From contig CM020519.1 of NCBI GenBank assembly GCA_009823395.1, forward strand, positions 1 through 64,000: 64,000 nucleotides of DNA, written 5' to 3'. Shown here piece after piece: positions 1-7,916 of the stretch (positions within the stretch are counted from its first letter, which is position 1; each line of letters opens with the position of its first letter). Both the position numbers and the translations under genes were made by a program. The notes under the pieces were generated by a model, which saw only the letters and a list, made by a program, of their open reading frames with translations, did not search any database and was not told where the DNA came from. This stretch comes from Thamnaconus septentrionalis. Lineage: Eukaryota > Chordata > Actinopteri > Tetraodontiformes > Monacanthidae.

Positions 1-403
1 AAGAAGAAAGAAAAACAAAATTAATACAAGATATTACAACTAATACTTATTGAATAAGACCTACCTTGAAGTCCGAGTCCAAGAACTCTTCATGACAGGA
101 ACAGTCTTCCCACCTGAGGGAAAAATGCATAAAATCCCATATTAGGGCATGCATAGCAGATGACGGTGGGTGCCTATTATCAGGTAAACAAATTAATAAT
201 AAACTATCTACAGTCATTCTAAAATTAGCCTATTCTAAATTTTTACTTACCTGCGTCCTGGGCATGACGTTAAACTGCAACCTGAAAAAACAATTTTTAA
301 ATTAGAAAACCAATTTTTGAGTCAATTTTTGAAGAGGGAAGGAGGTGCAGCAGAGCACGGGCCTCTAGTGAGCGACACACCATATCAGGCGGTCGACTCC
401 ACC

Positions 404-461
404 AGACGGCCAGCGCCTGAGGAAGGCTGTCTATAGCCGAAACGTTGCGCGAACGCCGTCT
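404..461 (+). ncRNA. Hammerhead-type ribozyme, copy 1
   Basis: Distal stem I is AGACGGC (404-410) with GCCGTCT (455-461) and proximal stem I is GCGC with GCGC. The core is CTGAGGA, helix II is GGCT/AGCC, then GAAAC joins directly to the putative cleavage triplet GTT. Helix III is therefore only the palindrome ACGT, as described for the minimal type I hammerheads of Penelope-like elements, which are thought to act as dimers. One extra A sits between the core and helix II, so activity is not certain. Confidence 0.72.
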
Positions 462-500
462 AATACTGAGCTACATGCGAAGTATAAATTTTTGGAAACC

Positions 501-520
501 CCACCACCTTCGGGTGGTGG
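501..520 (+). ncRNA. Hairpin a: CCACCACC-UUCG-GGUGGUGG
   Basis: This is a perfect 8-bp stem closed by a C(UUCG)G tetraloop, one of the most stable RNA tetraloops, present only when the + strand is the RNA. About 25 copies occur 35-60 nt after a ribozyme motif, for example at 1281-1300, 10036-10055, near 18403, 18627, 20187, 21720 and 31986. Loop variants TTAG (7.8, 9.2, 11.8, 23.7, 25.0 kb) and TTTG (12.7, 14.1 kb) keep the stem; the copies near 1066 and 30721 have lost the loop. Confidence 0.8.
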
Positions 521-610
521 ACCAACCAAGGGCTTGGGGGCCCACCCTGAGCATACTCTGTAGCGGAGAGTGCTCCAGGTTTCTCTTTGGAGAAAACCTT
601 TTTTTCCCAA

Positions 611-740
611 ACCTAACCCTAACCCTAACCCTAACCCTAACCCTAACCCTAACCCTAACCCTAACCCTAACCCTAACCCTAACCCTTAGGGAGATAACTT
701 TCTTTTCATAACCTAACCCTAACCCTAACCCTAACCCTAA
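611..740 (+). repeat. Telomeric (CCCTAA)n tract with a tiny insert
   Basis: The tract 611-686 and the tract 711-740 are separated by only about 24 bases (687-710). The insert carries CCCTTAGGG followed by a T-rich spacer, which looks like the terminal-hairpin end of a ribozyme unit and nothing else. The same mini-insert recurs near 9655-9680, 25498-25522 and 31600-31626. Confidence 0.85.
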
Positions 741-1166
741 TTAAAAACCTATTAAATTTTACTAAATTACTTACCAAGGTCCTGGGCACGACGTTAAACT
801 GCATCCTGAAACAAAAATTGGAAAATTCATTAAACCTATCAATTGGACATTCTAAAACTCATATTCGATAAAAAACAATTTGGCGATTTAATTAGAGAAC
901 ACATAGGGAGGTGCAAGCAGTGCACGGGACTCCACCAGAGCGACAGGCCATACGAGGCAGTCGACTCTTGACGGCCAGCGCCTGAGGAAGGCCGGTTAAG
1001 GCCCGAGCGTTGCGTTGAAAGCCGTCCCACGCTAGCAAAACACGCTTAGTGTAAATTTTGAAAACCCACCACCTTGGTGGTGGACAAACCTGGGCTGGGG
1101 GCCCACCGGATCCACTCTCGCAGAGAGAGTGCACCGTTACTCTTAGGAGTACACCTTTATTCCCAA
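741..1166 (+). repeat. Ribozyme unit 2, degenerate
   Basis: The unit contains a broken - strand cassette at about 776-808 (the splice donor is disrupted), a hammerhead remnant at 969-1026 with a mutated core (CCCGAGCG in place of CCGAAACG), a hairpin a that has lost its loop (about 1066-1083), hairpin b and a terminal hairpin around 1136-1157. It is a close relative of 9709-10142, 18098-18506, 25553-25999 and 31656-32050. Confidence 0.7.
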
Positions 1167-1188
1167 ACCTAACCCTAACCCTAACCCA

Positions 1189-1400
1189 CTCGCCTGAAGA
1201 AGGGCACAAAAAGCCCGAAGCGTCGGCGGCAGCGCCGACCTACATCCACTTGAGACGTCAAGATAGGACAATTTTGAACCCCACCACCTTCGGGTGGTGG
1301 AAAAACTTGAGACCAGGATCCAGAACCGGGACATGCCTTCCCACTCCACGGCAGGCCCGTGCACCGCCGATCCTTGGCTCGGGCGTGGCTTTTTTCCAAA
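1189..1400 (+). repeat. Short ribozyme unit (type 2)
   Basis: This unit begins exactly where a telomeric tract ends, with a different hammerhead-like core (CTGAAGA, helix II GGGC/GCCC, then a damaged GAAGCGTC), hairpin a at 1281-1300 and a GC-rich tail ending in CCAAAACCTAACCC. Better-preserved copies lie at 10164-10380 and 18531-18755, where the core reads GAAACGTC; damaged copies are at about 26008-26230 and 30843-31070. Confidence 0.65.
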
Positions 1401-1479
1401 ACCTAACCCTAGATGTGGACATTTTAGAGGATCGGAATTTCCCGATCGTGGTTATTACCCCTAACCCTAACCCTAACCC

Positions 1480-1851
1480 TTTTCGGAAAAACACTTGGCT
1501 GTTTTTGCCACTCCAACGAATCTGCCATTGAAATGAATAGCGAAATTCAAACGCAAATATCGCGAGAACGGTAAGTCCTACGACCTTGGAACCTTGATCC
1601 GTCTGACATAATTCGGCCATGCTGAACACGCTGGTGCTGTCCCGAGTCTCTACGACCTACGGTTCCCGAGATATGGCTATTTCCGGTATAACTCCGGAAC
1701 CGGAAGTGACATCATCACGTAACTCGCGTCAGACGTAGGTACACACCTCATACACATGTGTACAAAATTTCAAGTCTATAACTCATTCCACCGTGGAGAT
1801 ATCGACATTTTAGAGGATCGGGAATTTCCCGATCGTGGTTATTAACCCTGT
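1480..1851 (+). repeat. R element, long copy 1
   Basis: This repeat of unknown class starts near TTTTCGGAAAAACAC and always ends with the palindrome ATCGGGAATTTCCCGAT, about 19 nt of spacer and then CCTAACCC. It has no ribozyme and no convincing ORF. Other long copies: 10461-10832, 18831-19202, 22101-22703 (longest), 26308-26678, 31139-31507 and 32050-32426. It includes an ETS-like site (ACCGGAAGTG) beside a CRE-like TGACATCATC. Confidence 0.75.
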
Positions 1852-1954
1852 ACCTAACCCTAACCCTAACCCTAACCCTAACCCTAACCCTACCCTAACC
1901 CTAACCCTAACCCTACCCTAACCCTAACCCTAACCCTAACCCTAACCCTAACCC
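1852..1954 (+). repeat. Telomeric (CCCTAA)n tract
   Basis: Near-perfect repeats with a few CCTACCCTAA register shifts. The tract begins at the constant 3' end of an R element and ends at the variable 5' start of the next ribozyme unit. Confidence 0.9.
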
Positions 1955-2160
1955 TCGTCCAGACGACCAGCGCCTGAGGAAGGCTGGAAAAAAGTCAACG
2001 CGCTGCTGCGTCGTCTCCACATCTAAAACACGCGATGTGTAATTTTGGACACCCCACCACTTTCGGGTGGTGGGAAAATCTTAAGGGCTTTGGGGCTCAC
2101 CCAGAATCCACTCTCACAGTAGAGTGTGCACCGTTCTCTCCTTATGGAGAGAACTTTTTT
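1955..2160 (+). repeat. Ribozyme unit, 5'-truncated, core broken
   Basis: The unit starts inside the distal stem (CCAGACGAC). The catalytic GAAACGTT segment is corrupted to a GTCAACGCG-like sequence. Hairpin a follows (about 2053-2072), then hairpin b and a perfect 9-bp terminal hairpin at 2133-2154 (GTTCTCTCC-TTAT-GGAGAGAAC), then T-rich spacer and CCTAACCC. The intact twin is 19308-19517. Confidence 0.7.
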
Positions 2161-2331
2161 CCTAACCCTAACCCTAACCCCTAACCCCTAACCCCAACCC
2201 CAACCCCAACCCTAACCCTAACCCTAACCCTAACCCTAACCCTAACTGGAGAGTGCATCAGGGTCTCCTGTTGGAGAATACCCTTCTTTCTCTAACCTAA
2301 CCCTAACCCTAACCCTAACCCTAACCCTAAC
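2161..2331 (+). repeat. Telomeric tracts with a 46-nt hairpin-only insert
   Basis: Tracts 2161-2246 (with CCCCTAA and CCCCAA variants) and 2293-2331 flank 2247-2292. The insert holds only part of hairpin b and the terminal hairpin GGGTCTCC-TGTT-GGAGATACCC-like, then a T-rich spacer. It is the most 5'-truncated form of the ribozyme unit; its twin is 19605-19650. Confidence 0.85.
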
Positions 2332-2942
2332 TGCAACCTGGGGATAAAAGAACAAAATTCATAATTAGCACAATATGGGACAAATTGGAAATAAATTAAG
2401 GAAATTAATTCATTAATTTAATTGAAAATTCTAAAAACCTAAAAAATGGGATAAAAATACTTACCGAAGGAAATTCATAATTCTAATTGATAATCTCTAA
2501 AAGAACACAAGACGGAACAATTAATACTTACCACACTAAAAAAAACAAAAAGGCGAACACTTAATGGCTGACAAAAAAAAAAGCGAACAAACGTCAAACA
2601 GACAAGAAGACGAACAGTCACAAGACAAGCAAGAAGACAAACGTCACAAGACAAACAGAGGAGGACGACACAGAACACAACGGGACGAATAGGAGCTGGA
2701 GGAACCACAGCCCCACACAAGCAGATCGGTAGCGCCTGAGGAAGGCCTTAGTATAGGCCGAAACGTCGCGTGGTAACCGATCTTCATTAACAACAGGCTA
2801 CAAGTCTAATTTTGAACCCCACCACCTTCGGGTGGTGGTCAACAACAAAAGGGCCAGGGGGCCGAGGCCTGGCATCGACCTCGGATGGACTGCGCACTTT
2901 CCCAACCATGGGCTTGCCCATGGGAGGGACATTTACCCTTGA
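2332..2942 (+). repeat. Ribozyme unit of a second sequence family
   Basis: The left part has several CTTACC motifs (splice donors on the - strand) and an A-rich run of degenerate short repeats (about 2510-2690). The ribozyme is at 2724-2782 and hairpin a at about 2819-2838. The terminal hairpin is TTGCCCATGGGAGG-like near 2911-2925, followed by CCTTGAACCTAACCC. A near-identical copy is at 19689-20306. Confidence 0.7.
2724..2782 (+). ncRNA. Hammerhead-type ribozyme, second sequence family
   Basis: Stem I is GATCGGT (2724-2730) with ACCGATC (2776-2782), proximal stem GCGC with GCGT, core CTGAGGA, helix II GGCC/GGCC with loop TTAGTATA, then GAAAC and triplet GTC. The outer stem differs completely from the GACGGC family yet pairs fully, which is covariation evidence for the fold. 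Confidence 0.75.
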
Positions 2943-3206
2943 ACCTAACCCTAACCCTAACCCTAACCCTAACCCTAACTCCGGAACCGGAAGTGACATC
3001 ATCACGTAACTCGCGTCACAGGTAGGTACACGCCTCATACACATGTGTACAAAATTTCAAGTCTATAACTCATTCCACCGTGGAGATATCGACATTTTAG
3101 AGGATCGGGAATTTCCCGATCGTGGTTATTACCCCTGTACCTAACCCTAACCCTAACCCTAACCCTAACCCTAACCCTAACCCTAACCCTAACCCTAACC
3201 CTAACT
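2943..3206 (+). repeat. Telomeric tracts flanking a truncated R element
   Basis: CCCTAA repeats lie at 2943-2980 and 3139-3206. Between them, 2981-3138 is an R element truncated to its last ~158 bp, starting at CTCCGGAACCGG and ending at the constant palindrome. The same truncation point recurs at 20345-20506, probably through segmental duplication rather than an independent event. Confidence 0.85.
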
Positions 3207-4058
3207 AATCGTTTGGATGTAAAAGTTTATTTCAAAAAGACTGATTTACATGCTTTATTGTTCAAGTCAAGTTTTCACCCAAAACATACCTTTGCAGGTT
3301 TGGTGAAATCCCAACTTTTAAGGTTTTTCAGGATTTGTACGAGGGAAGATGATTTTAAGGAAGCTGTTTCAATTCTTTTCAATTCTTTACGAAATAGAGG
3401 CTATTCAAGACAATTTTTGAGAAAATGTTTTAGGAATTTTAGGCTGTGCAAGCAGAAAGGTGAAGGGGATTTTCTTCCTTTGATCACGACTTTTGATTCG
3501 GTGAGTAAAGTTCTGGATGGTATGTGGAAAAACAATTTTAAGAATTTCAAGAATGTGTGGGGTCCAGAGTTATTTCCTAACTGTAGGGTGCTTTCAGCCT
3601 TTCGAAAGAATGCTAATCTTAAAGATCTTTTGGTTTTTGCTAAGCTGCCATCTTTACAAGTTAAAAAACCATTGCGTTCTATGATACAATTTGCCAGATT
3701 GAGATTCATTGAAAATTCAAAAGAAAAAACAATGTTGAAAGTGTCACAATCGTTCTCCTTGAGGTCTTGCAATTGTGTGTATGTATTATTTTGCGTGAAA
3801 TGTAATTTGAAATATGTGGGTGAAAGCAAGAATTCTTTGTCGACACGATTGACACAACACAGATACAATGTGAAAAACAGGAAAGAATTGCAGACATTGG
3901 TTGTTCAACATTTTTTATTGCATGGGTGGGTTTCTTTGAGGATGGCTGGTTTGCAAAGGAGCGACTTCTGGACGGACTGGGAACGACGAAAGGTTGAGAG
4001 GAGATGGATTTACCTGTTGGGAACCAGGGAGCCACATGGTTTGAATATGAAGCCTTAA
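3207..4058 (+). pseudogene. PLE protein, RT thumb + GIY-YIG endonuclease (5'-truncated)
   Basis: The frame is open from inside the telomeric tract to the stop at 4056-4058, with no ATG at the junction, so it is a truncated remnant. The first ~80 residues match the post-RT region of PLE proteins (SSFHPKHTF, then SQLLRFFRICTREDDF, then RGYSRQFL). The last ~100 form the endonuclease: NCVYVLFCVKC, KYVGESKNSLSTRL, the H/N cluster, FWTDWERRKVERRWIYLL and GTREPHGLN. GIY-YIG nucleases nick target DNA in EN-containing PLEs. The frame has no stops or frameshifts, suggesting a fairly young copy. Homologous to the ORF at 14265-14708. Confidence 0.85.
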
Positions 4059-4077
4059 CGTTGACCTTTCTGACCTA

Positions 4078-4695
4078 GACCTAATTTGTTTCTAATCCTA
4101 ACCAATTAATCTGGCCCTAAACTTAACCTGTTCTAACCCTAATCATTTCTGTATCTAACCCTAAACCTAATCTGGCCCTAAACCTAACCATTACTTAATC
4201 TGGCCCTAAACTTAACCTGTCCTAAACCTAACCATTTCTTGATCTGGCCCTAAACTAAACCTGTCCTAACCCTAACCATTTCTTGATCTGGCCCTAAACT
4301 TAACCTGTATCTAACCCTAACCATTTTGGATTTAGCCCTAAACCTAATCTGGCCCTAAACCTAACCATTTCTTGATCTGGCCCTAAACTTAACCTGTCTC
4401 TAACCCTAACCATTTTGGATTTAGCCCTAAACCTAATCTGGCCCTAAACCTAACCATTTCTTAATCTGGCCCTAAACTTAACCTATCTCTAACCCTAACC
4501 ATTTTGGATCTAGCCCTAAACCTAATCTGGCCCTAAACCTAACCATTACCTAATCTGGCCCTAAACCTAACCATTATCTAATCTGGCCCTAAACTTAACC
4601 TGTCCTAACCCTAACCAATTTTTGATCTGGCCCTAAACTTAACCTGTCCCTAACCATTACCTAATCTGGCCCTAACCCTAACCTGTTAACCCTAA
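4078..4695 (+). repeat. Degenerate telomere-like repeats in the PLE-1 3' region
   Basis: Irregular repeats built from CCCTAAACCTAACC blocks and spacers such as ATTTCTTGATCTGG and TTAACCTGTC. They sit immediately downstream of the endonuclease stop. The same place in PLE-2 (14709-15440) has an analogous but different array, so the feature belongs to the element and is not a chance neighbour. Confidence 0.8.
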
Positions 4696-4799
4696 CCTTA
4701 GTTGACTTTTACTTTCGAAATGTTTTTATGTTTAATCTGACTATGAGTGACCTTTGACCTTTATTTTCAATTTTGGTGTTTGTGGTGACCTCTGACCTA

Positions 4800-5110
4800 T
4801 GGTAAATTTATAATTCATAAGACATAAACAGAAAACACAAAAAAAGATTAAAATATTAAAAAAGGATTAAAAATGATTAAAAAGTGATTAAAAAATTAAA
4901 AAACTTAAAAAAATGATTAAAAAATTAAAAAATCTTTAAAAATTAATTCATGTTATTTTATTCATATAGTTCATGATTGTACGAGTTTAAAAATGTATCA
5001 TTTGAATGTATTTCATGTTTTTTGTTAAAAAAAAGCGATGAGCGAAATTACCGAAAATAAGCGATATATAAAAAAAGCGATGGGGTATAAATAGGAGCTC
5101 CGGTTTTTGA
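4800..5110 (+). promoter_or_regulatory. AT-rich segment and TATA promoter of the PLE terminal repeat
   Basis: An A-rich run with repeated GATTAAAAA is followed by repeats of AAAAAGCGAT and then TATAAATAGGAGCTCC (TATA box 5086-5093). The GCGA/TCGC-with-A/T-run motif plus TATA also precedes the ribozymes at 15960, 27149 and 32774. TATA-to-ribozyme spacing is about 136 bp here, 137 (15823), 78 (27071), 85 (32689) and 149 (17482). This implies a transcript whose 5' end lies just upstream of the ribozyme. Confidence 0.6.
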
Positions 5111-5221
5111 GAGCTCATTCCTGTTTGGACCTTTCAACGGACAACATCTCCACTAAAAAAGAAGCTACTCCTTTAGCTACTAAGTTGCTAGCATTAGCCT
5201 AGCAACTTTTTTTGTTTTGTC

Positions 5222-5276
5222 GTGTGCCAAGCCTGAAGAAGGCCCGTCTCCGGGCCGAAACGTCGCGACGGCACAC
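5222..5276 (+). ncRNA. Hammerhead-type ribozyme of PLE-1
   Basis: Outer stem I is GTGTGCC (5222-5228) with GGCACAC (5270-5276). The core is CTGAAGA, helix II is a long GGCCCG/CGGGCC with loop TCTC, then GAAAC and triplet GTC. It sits ~135 bp downstream of the TATA box, the position expected for a PLE pLTR ribozyme. The extra A after the core is present, as in all copies here. Confidence 0.78.
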
Positions 5277-5608
5277 ACAATTTCTTTTGATTTTTTGGAT
5301 TTTTTGTTTTATTGATTTCTTTTGTTGATTTGTTGTTTTTATTTGATTGATTGCAACAGCTGCATTTCTGTATTTGTACTTTCAGTTGGGTTTCTTATTA
5401 AAATTATTTTGAACGGACACAGCAGTCCTCTTTTTTTCATTTTTTTTGGGGGGTTTTGAAATTTTGTTTAAAAACAATAATAAATAACAATTCATAGCTA
5501 CAATAATTCATTGATAAATAAATAAATAATAAATAATTCATAAATAATTAAAAACACAATAAATAATTCATAAATAATTAAAAACACAATAAATAATTAA
5601 AAACACAA

Positions 5609-5761
5609 TTGAAATGGAGCAAGACGGTTGGACGGAGGTCCGCTATGGACGCCGTCGGAGGGAGCCCTACAATCAACGGAGGGTCCAGTGGAGGGATGGC
5701 TATGGGGGGATGGACAGTGCCCTTTCTGGCCCCTCTCAGAGGGGTTGGAGACCTTCTCCTG
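5609..5761 (+). CDS. N-terminal stub of PLE first ORF, running into telomeric repeat
   Basis: An ATG at 5614 opens a basic frame (MEQDGWTEVRYGRRRREP, then W-, R- and G-rich) that enters the CCCTAA tract and becomes an Asn-Pro repeat. Related stubs begin at 28117 (MGDGWTTVQYGRRRGQRP), about 27,425, and 39,690 without its start; more distant ones at 17866 and 30357. All end close to the telomeric junction, so this is where the inserted RNA copy ends, not a complete gene. Function unknown. Confidence 0.5.
5730..5744 (+). ncRNA. Terminal hairpin of PLE-1
   Basis: CCCCTC-TCA-GAGGGG, followed by 17 nt and then AACCTAACCC. Its place relative to the telomeric repeat matches the terminal hairpins of the ribozyme units and the R element, with unrelated sequence. 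Confidence 0.65.
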
Positions 5762-5899
5762 AACCTAACCCTAACCCTAACCCTAACCCTAACCCTAACC
5801 TAACCCTAACCCTAACCCTAACCCTAACCCTAACCCCTAACCCTAACCCTAACCCTAACCCTAACCCTAACCCTAACCCTAACCCTAACCCTAACCCTA
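5762..5899 (+). repeat. Telomeric (CCCTAA)n tract
   Basis: Near-perfect repeats with one CCTAACC and one CCCCTAA variant. On the - strand the tract reads as open frames encoding Gly-Leu and Val-Arg dipeptide repeats. Confidence 0.92.
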
Positions 5900-6697
5900 A
5901 AGGGATGAAGGAAGAGGAAAGGAAGAGGATAGAGAAGAAAAGAAGAAAAGGATAAAACCTACTCACCTGAACCACTTACCTGATTGGAGAACCTAAAAAA
6001 GAAGAGAAACAATTAATTGGACCAACAAAAATACATTATACTTACCTGATTGGAGCCCCCTGTGGAAAGAAGAACAACAACAAATTAATAAAACATTCGG
6101 ACAAACAAATACTAATTGAACAAGACTTACCTCGATGATTGAGTTGACGTAAGAGGCCCCATATTAGGGGTCCGGCACTCTTAATGACAGGACCGTCTTC
6201 CCACCTGAGGGAAAAACGTAAAAAATCCCATATTAGGGCATTACGTAGTAGATGACGGTGGGTGTCTATTACAGGTACAAATTAATAAAGTCATCTAAAT
6301 TAAACACTCAAAAATTATACTAAATTTTTACTTACCTGCGTCCTGGGCACGACGTTAAACTGCAACCTGAAATAAATATTTGAGACCAATTTTTAAACCA
6401 ATTTTTGAAACCAATTTTTTGAAGAGGGAGGGAGGTGCAGCAGAGCACGGGCCTCTTAGAGCGACAAGCCATTTCAGGCAGTCAGCTCCAGACGGCCAGC
6501 GCCTGAGGAAGGCCATTCCTAGGCCGAAACGTTGCGCGAACGCCGTCACCACGCTAGCTACATGCTAAGTGTAATTTTTGGACAACCCACCACCTTCGGG
6601 TGGTGGACAAACTAAGGGCTAGGGGGCCCACCCTGAGCATACTCTGTAGCGGAGAGTGCTCCAGGTTTCTCCTAGGAGAATACCTTTTTTCCCCAAA
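5900..6697 (+). repeat. Ribozyme unit with polypurine left part
   Basis: A GA-rich start (5900-5955) and several CTTACCTG motifs (- strand splice donors, near 5960, 5980, 6045, 6128) precede a longer - strand cassette ending near 6210, cassette A at 6336-6366, the ribozyme at 6491-6547, hairpin a (about 6587-6606) and a terminal hairpin TTTCTC-CTAG-GAGAA-like near 6667-6685. Confidence 0.7.
6491..6547 (+). ncRNA. Hammerhead-type ribozyme, GACGGC family
   Basis: GACGGC (6491-6496) pairs with GCCGTC (6542-6547), GCGC with GCGC, core CTGAGGA, helix II GGCC/GGCC with loop ATTCCTA, then GAAAC and GTT. Confidence 0.72.
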
Positions 6698-6929
6698 CCT
6701 AACCCTAACCCTAACCCTAACCCTAACCCTAACCCTAACCCTAACCCTAACCCTAACCCTAACCCTAATTTCAAGTCTATAACTCATTCCATCGTGGAGA
6801 TATGGACATTTTAGAGGATCGGGAATTTCCCGATCGTGGTTATTACCCCTGTACCTAACCCTAACCCTAACCCTAACCCTAACCCTAACCCAACCCAACC
6901 CTAACCCTAACCCTAACCCTAACCCTAAC
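6698..6929 (+). repeat. Telomeric tracts flanking a very short R element
   Basis: CCCTAA repeats at 6698-6766 and 6854-6929 (the latter with two CCCAA variants). Between them, 6767-6853 is an R element truncated to its last ~87 bp, beginning at TTTCAAGTCT. The 3' end is the standard palindrome and spacer. Confidence 0.88.
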
Positions 6930-7916
6930 CCGACGTACAATTCCGGTTGAGCTGTTTTCGAAGAGGCCGCTGATGATAATTCCAGCTGAGCCAATATACT
7001 TACCGCTTGCGAGCGCTTATATGGGGATGGGGGGTGGGAGGCACCGAGTGGGCAGAAGATTCGATGGAGCAATGGACCTAGGACCTAAAGGAAGAAAAAG
7101 GAAAAGATTAGAGCGGCTATGGATAAGGATCCGGTGAAGACACGGGTACAAGGAGGAAGAAAAGAGCAGAAGAAAGGTGGAAGAAGACGGGACAGGAAAG
7201 GAAGAAGGAAAGGATAGAGGAGAAAGGAAGAAAAAAGAAGAAAGAAGAAACAGGAGGAAAAAGAGGATACTTACCTTACCTACCTGCAATCCGGAACCCC
7301 TAAAAAAAAGAAAAAAGGCAATTAATTTACAGTTTAGGAAAAAACACTAATTGAAAAGACTTACCTCCATGACAGGAACAGTCTTCCCACCTGATGGAAA
7401 AATGCAAGAAATCCCATATTAGGGAATGCATAGTAGATGACGGTGGGTTTCTATTTACAGGTAACAAATTAAACCATCATAAGCTATCCAGAAGCACCAA
7501 AATTAAAACTAACAAATTATACTAAATTGTACTTACCTGCGGCCCTGGGCACGACGTTAAACTGCATCCTGAAAAAGAAATTGGATAAACCATTAATTGG
7601 ACATTCTAAAACCTATCATTTGGACTTAACAATTTGGAAGGGAAGGAGGTGCAACAGTGCACGGGCACTGAGCGACTAACGCCAGAACAGGCAGTCGACT
7701 CCACCAGACGGCCAGCGCCTGAGGAAGGCCATACTAGGCCGAAACGTTGCGCGTACGCCGTCTTTATTACTAGCTATATGCTATGTAAAAATTTTTGGAC
7801 CTCCCACCACCTTAGGGTGGTGGACCTAAAGGCTGGGAAGCCTACCCAAACATGCCCACTCCGTCGCAGAGAGTGCATCGTCTCCTCTCTTCGGAGAGGA
7901 AACTTTTTTCCTTAAC
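6930..7916 (+). repeat. 1.4-kb family ribozyme unit, 5'-truncated first monomer
   Basis: Starts at CGACGTACAATTCCGG right after CCCTAA, then a polypurine block (about 7075-7265), - strand cassettes B (about 7371-7396) and A (7537-7568, one base longer), an intact ribozyme at 7706-7763, hairpin a with TTAG loop, hairpin b, and a terminal UUCG hairpin. Instead of telomeric repeats, unit-internal sequence follows (7917 onward), so it is joined head-to-tail to the next monomer. Confidence 0.75.
7706..7763 (+). ncRNA. Hammerhead-type ribozyme, first of a tandem pair
   Basis: AGACGGC/GCCGTCT outer stem, GCGC/GCGC inner stem, core CTGAGGA, helix II GGCC/GGCC with loop ATACTA, GAAAC and GTT, internal loop GTAC. 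It lies exactly 1,400 bp before the motif at 9106. Confidence 0.75.

Larger units (their letters stand above)
1..610 (+). repeat. Ribozyme unit 1 (left end cut by window edge)
   Basis: This is a non-autonomous subtelomeric unit. From left to right it has an A-rich stretch, a splice-site-bounded cassette around 100-130, a second cassette at 251-281 (- strand sense), a hammerhead motif at 404-461, hairpin a at 501-520, hairpin b around 553-572 and a terminal hairpin near 577-600, then CCCTAA repeats from 611. No protein is expected; ORFs here run into the telomeric repeat. The same order recurs in the units near 6.5, 7.7, 9.1, 11.7, 12.6, 14.0, 23.5 and 24.9 kb. Confidence 0.75.
3207..5761 (+). 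mobile_element. Penelope-like element (PLE-1), 5'-truncated
   Basis: This is a Penelope-class retroelement that lacks most of its reverse transcriptase. It starts in the RT thumb region, directly after CCCTAA repeats, and runs through a GIY-YIG endonuclease (stop at 4058), degenerate telomere-like repeats (4078-4695), an AT-rich segment (4800-5030), TATAAATA (5086-5093), a hammerhead ribozyme (5222-5276) and the start of what looks like the next copy's first ORF (from 5614). It ends at a hairpin 18 nt before CCTAACCC. A terminal stretch with its own promoter, ribozyme and ORF start matches the tandem pLTR organisation described for PLEs. Identification rests on protein motifs; subfamily not assigned. 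Confidence 0.85.

Noticed and set aside
4078..4695. Possible CRISPR-like or satellite array
   Set aside because: Repeats are irregular telomere-like blocks with no constant direct repeat and unique spacers; the vertebrate context also argues against CRISPR.
7440..7470. GTCATCTACTA in the - strand of ribozyme units, similar to the PTEN segment GTCATCTACTACAG
   Set aside because: Only 11 bases match and no neighbouring PTEN sequence is present; probably coincidence.
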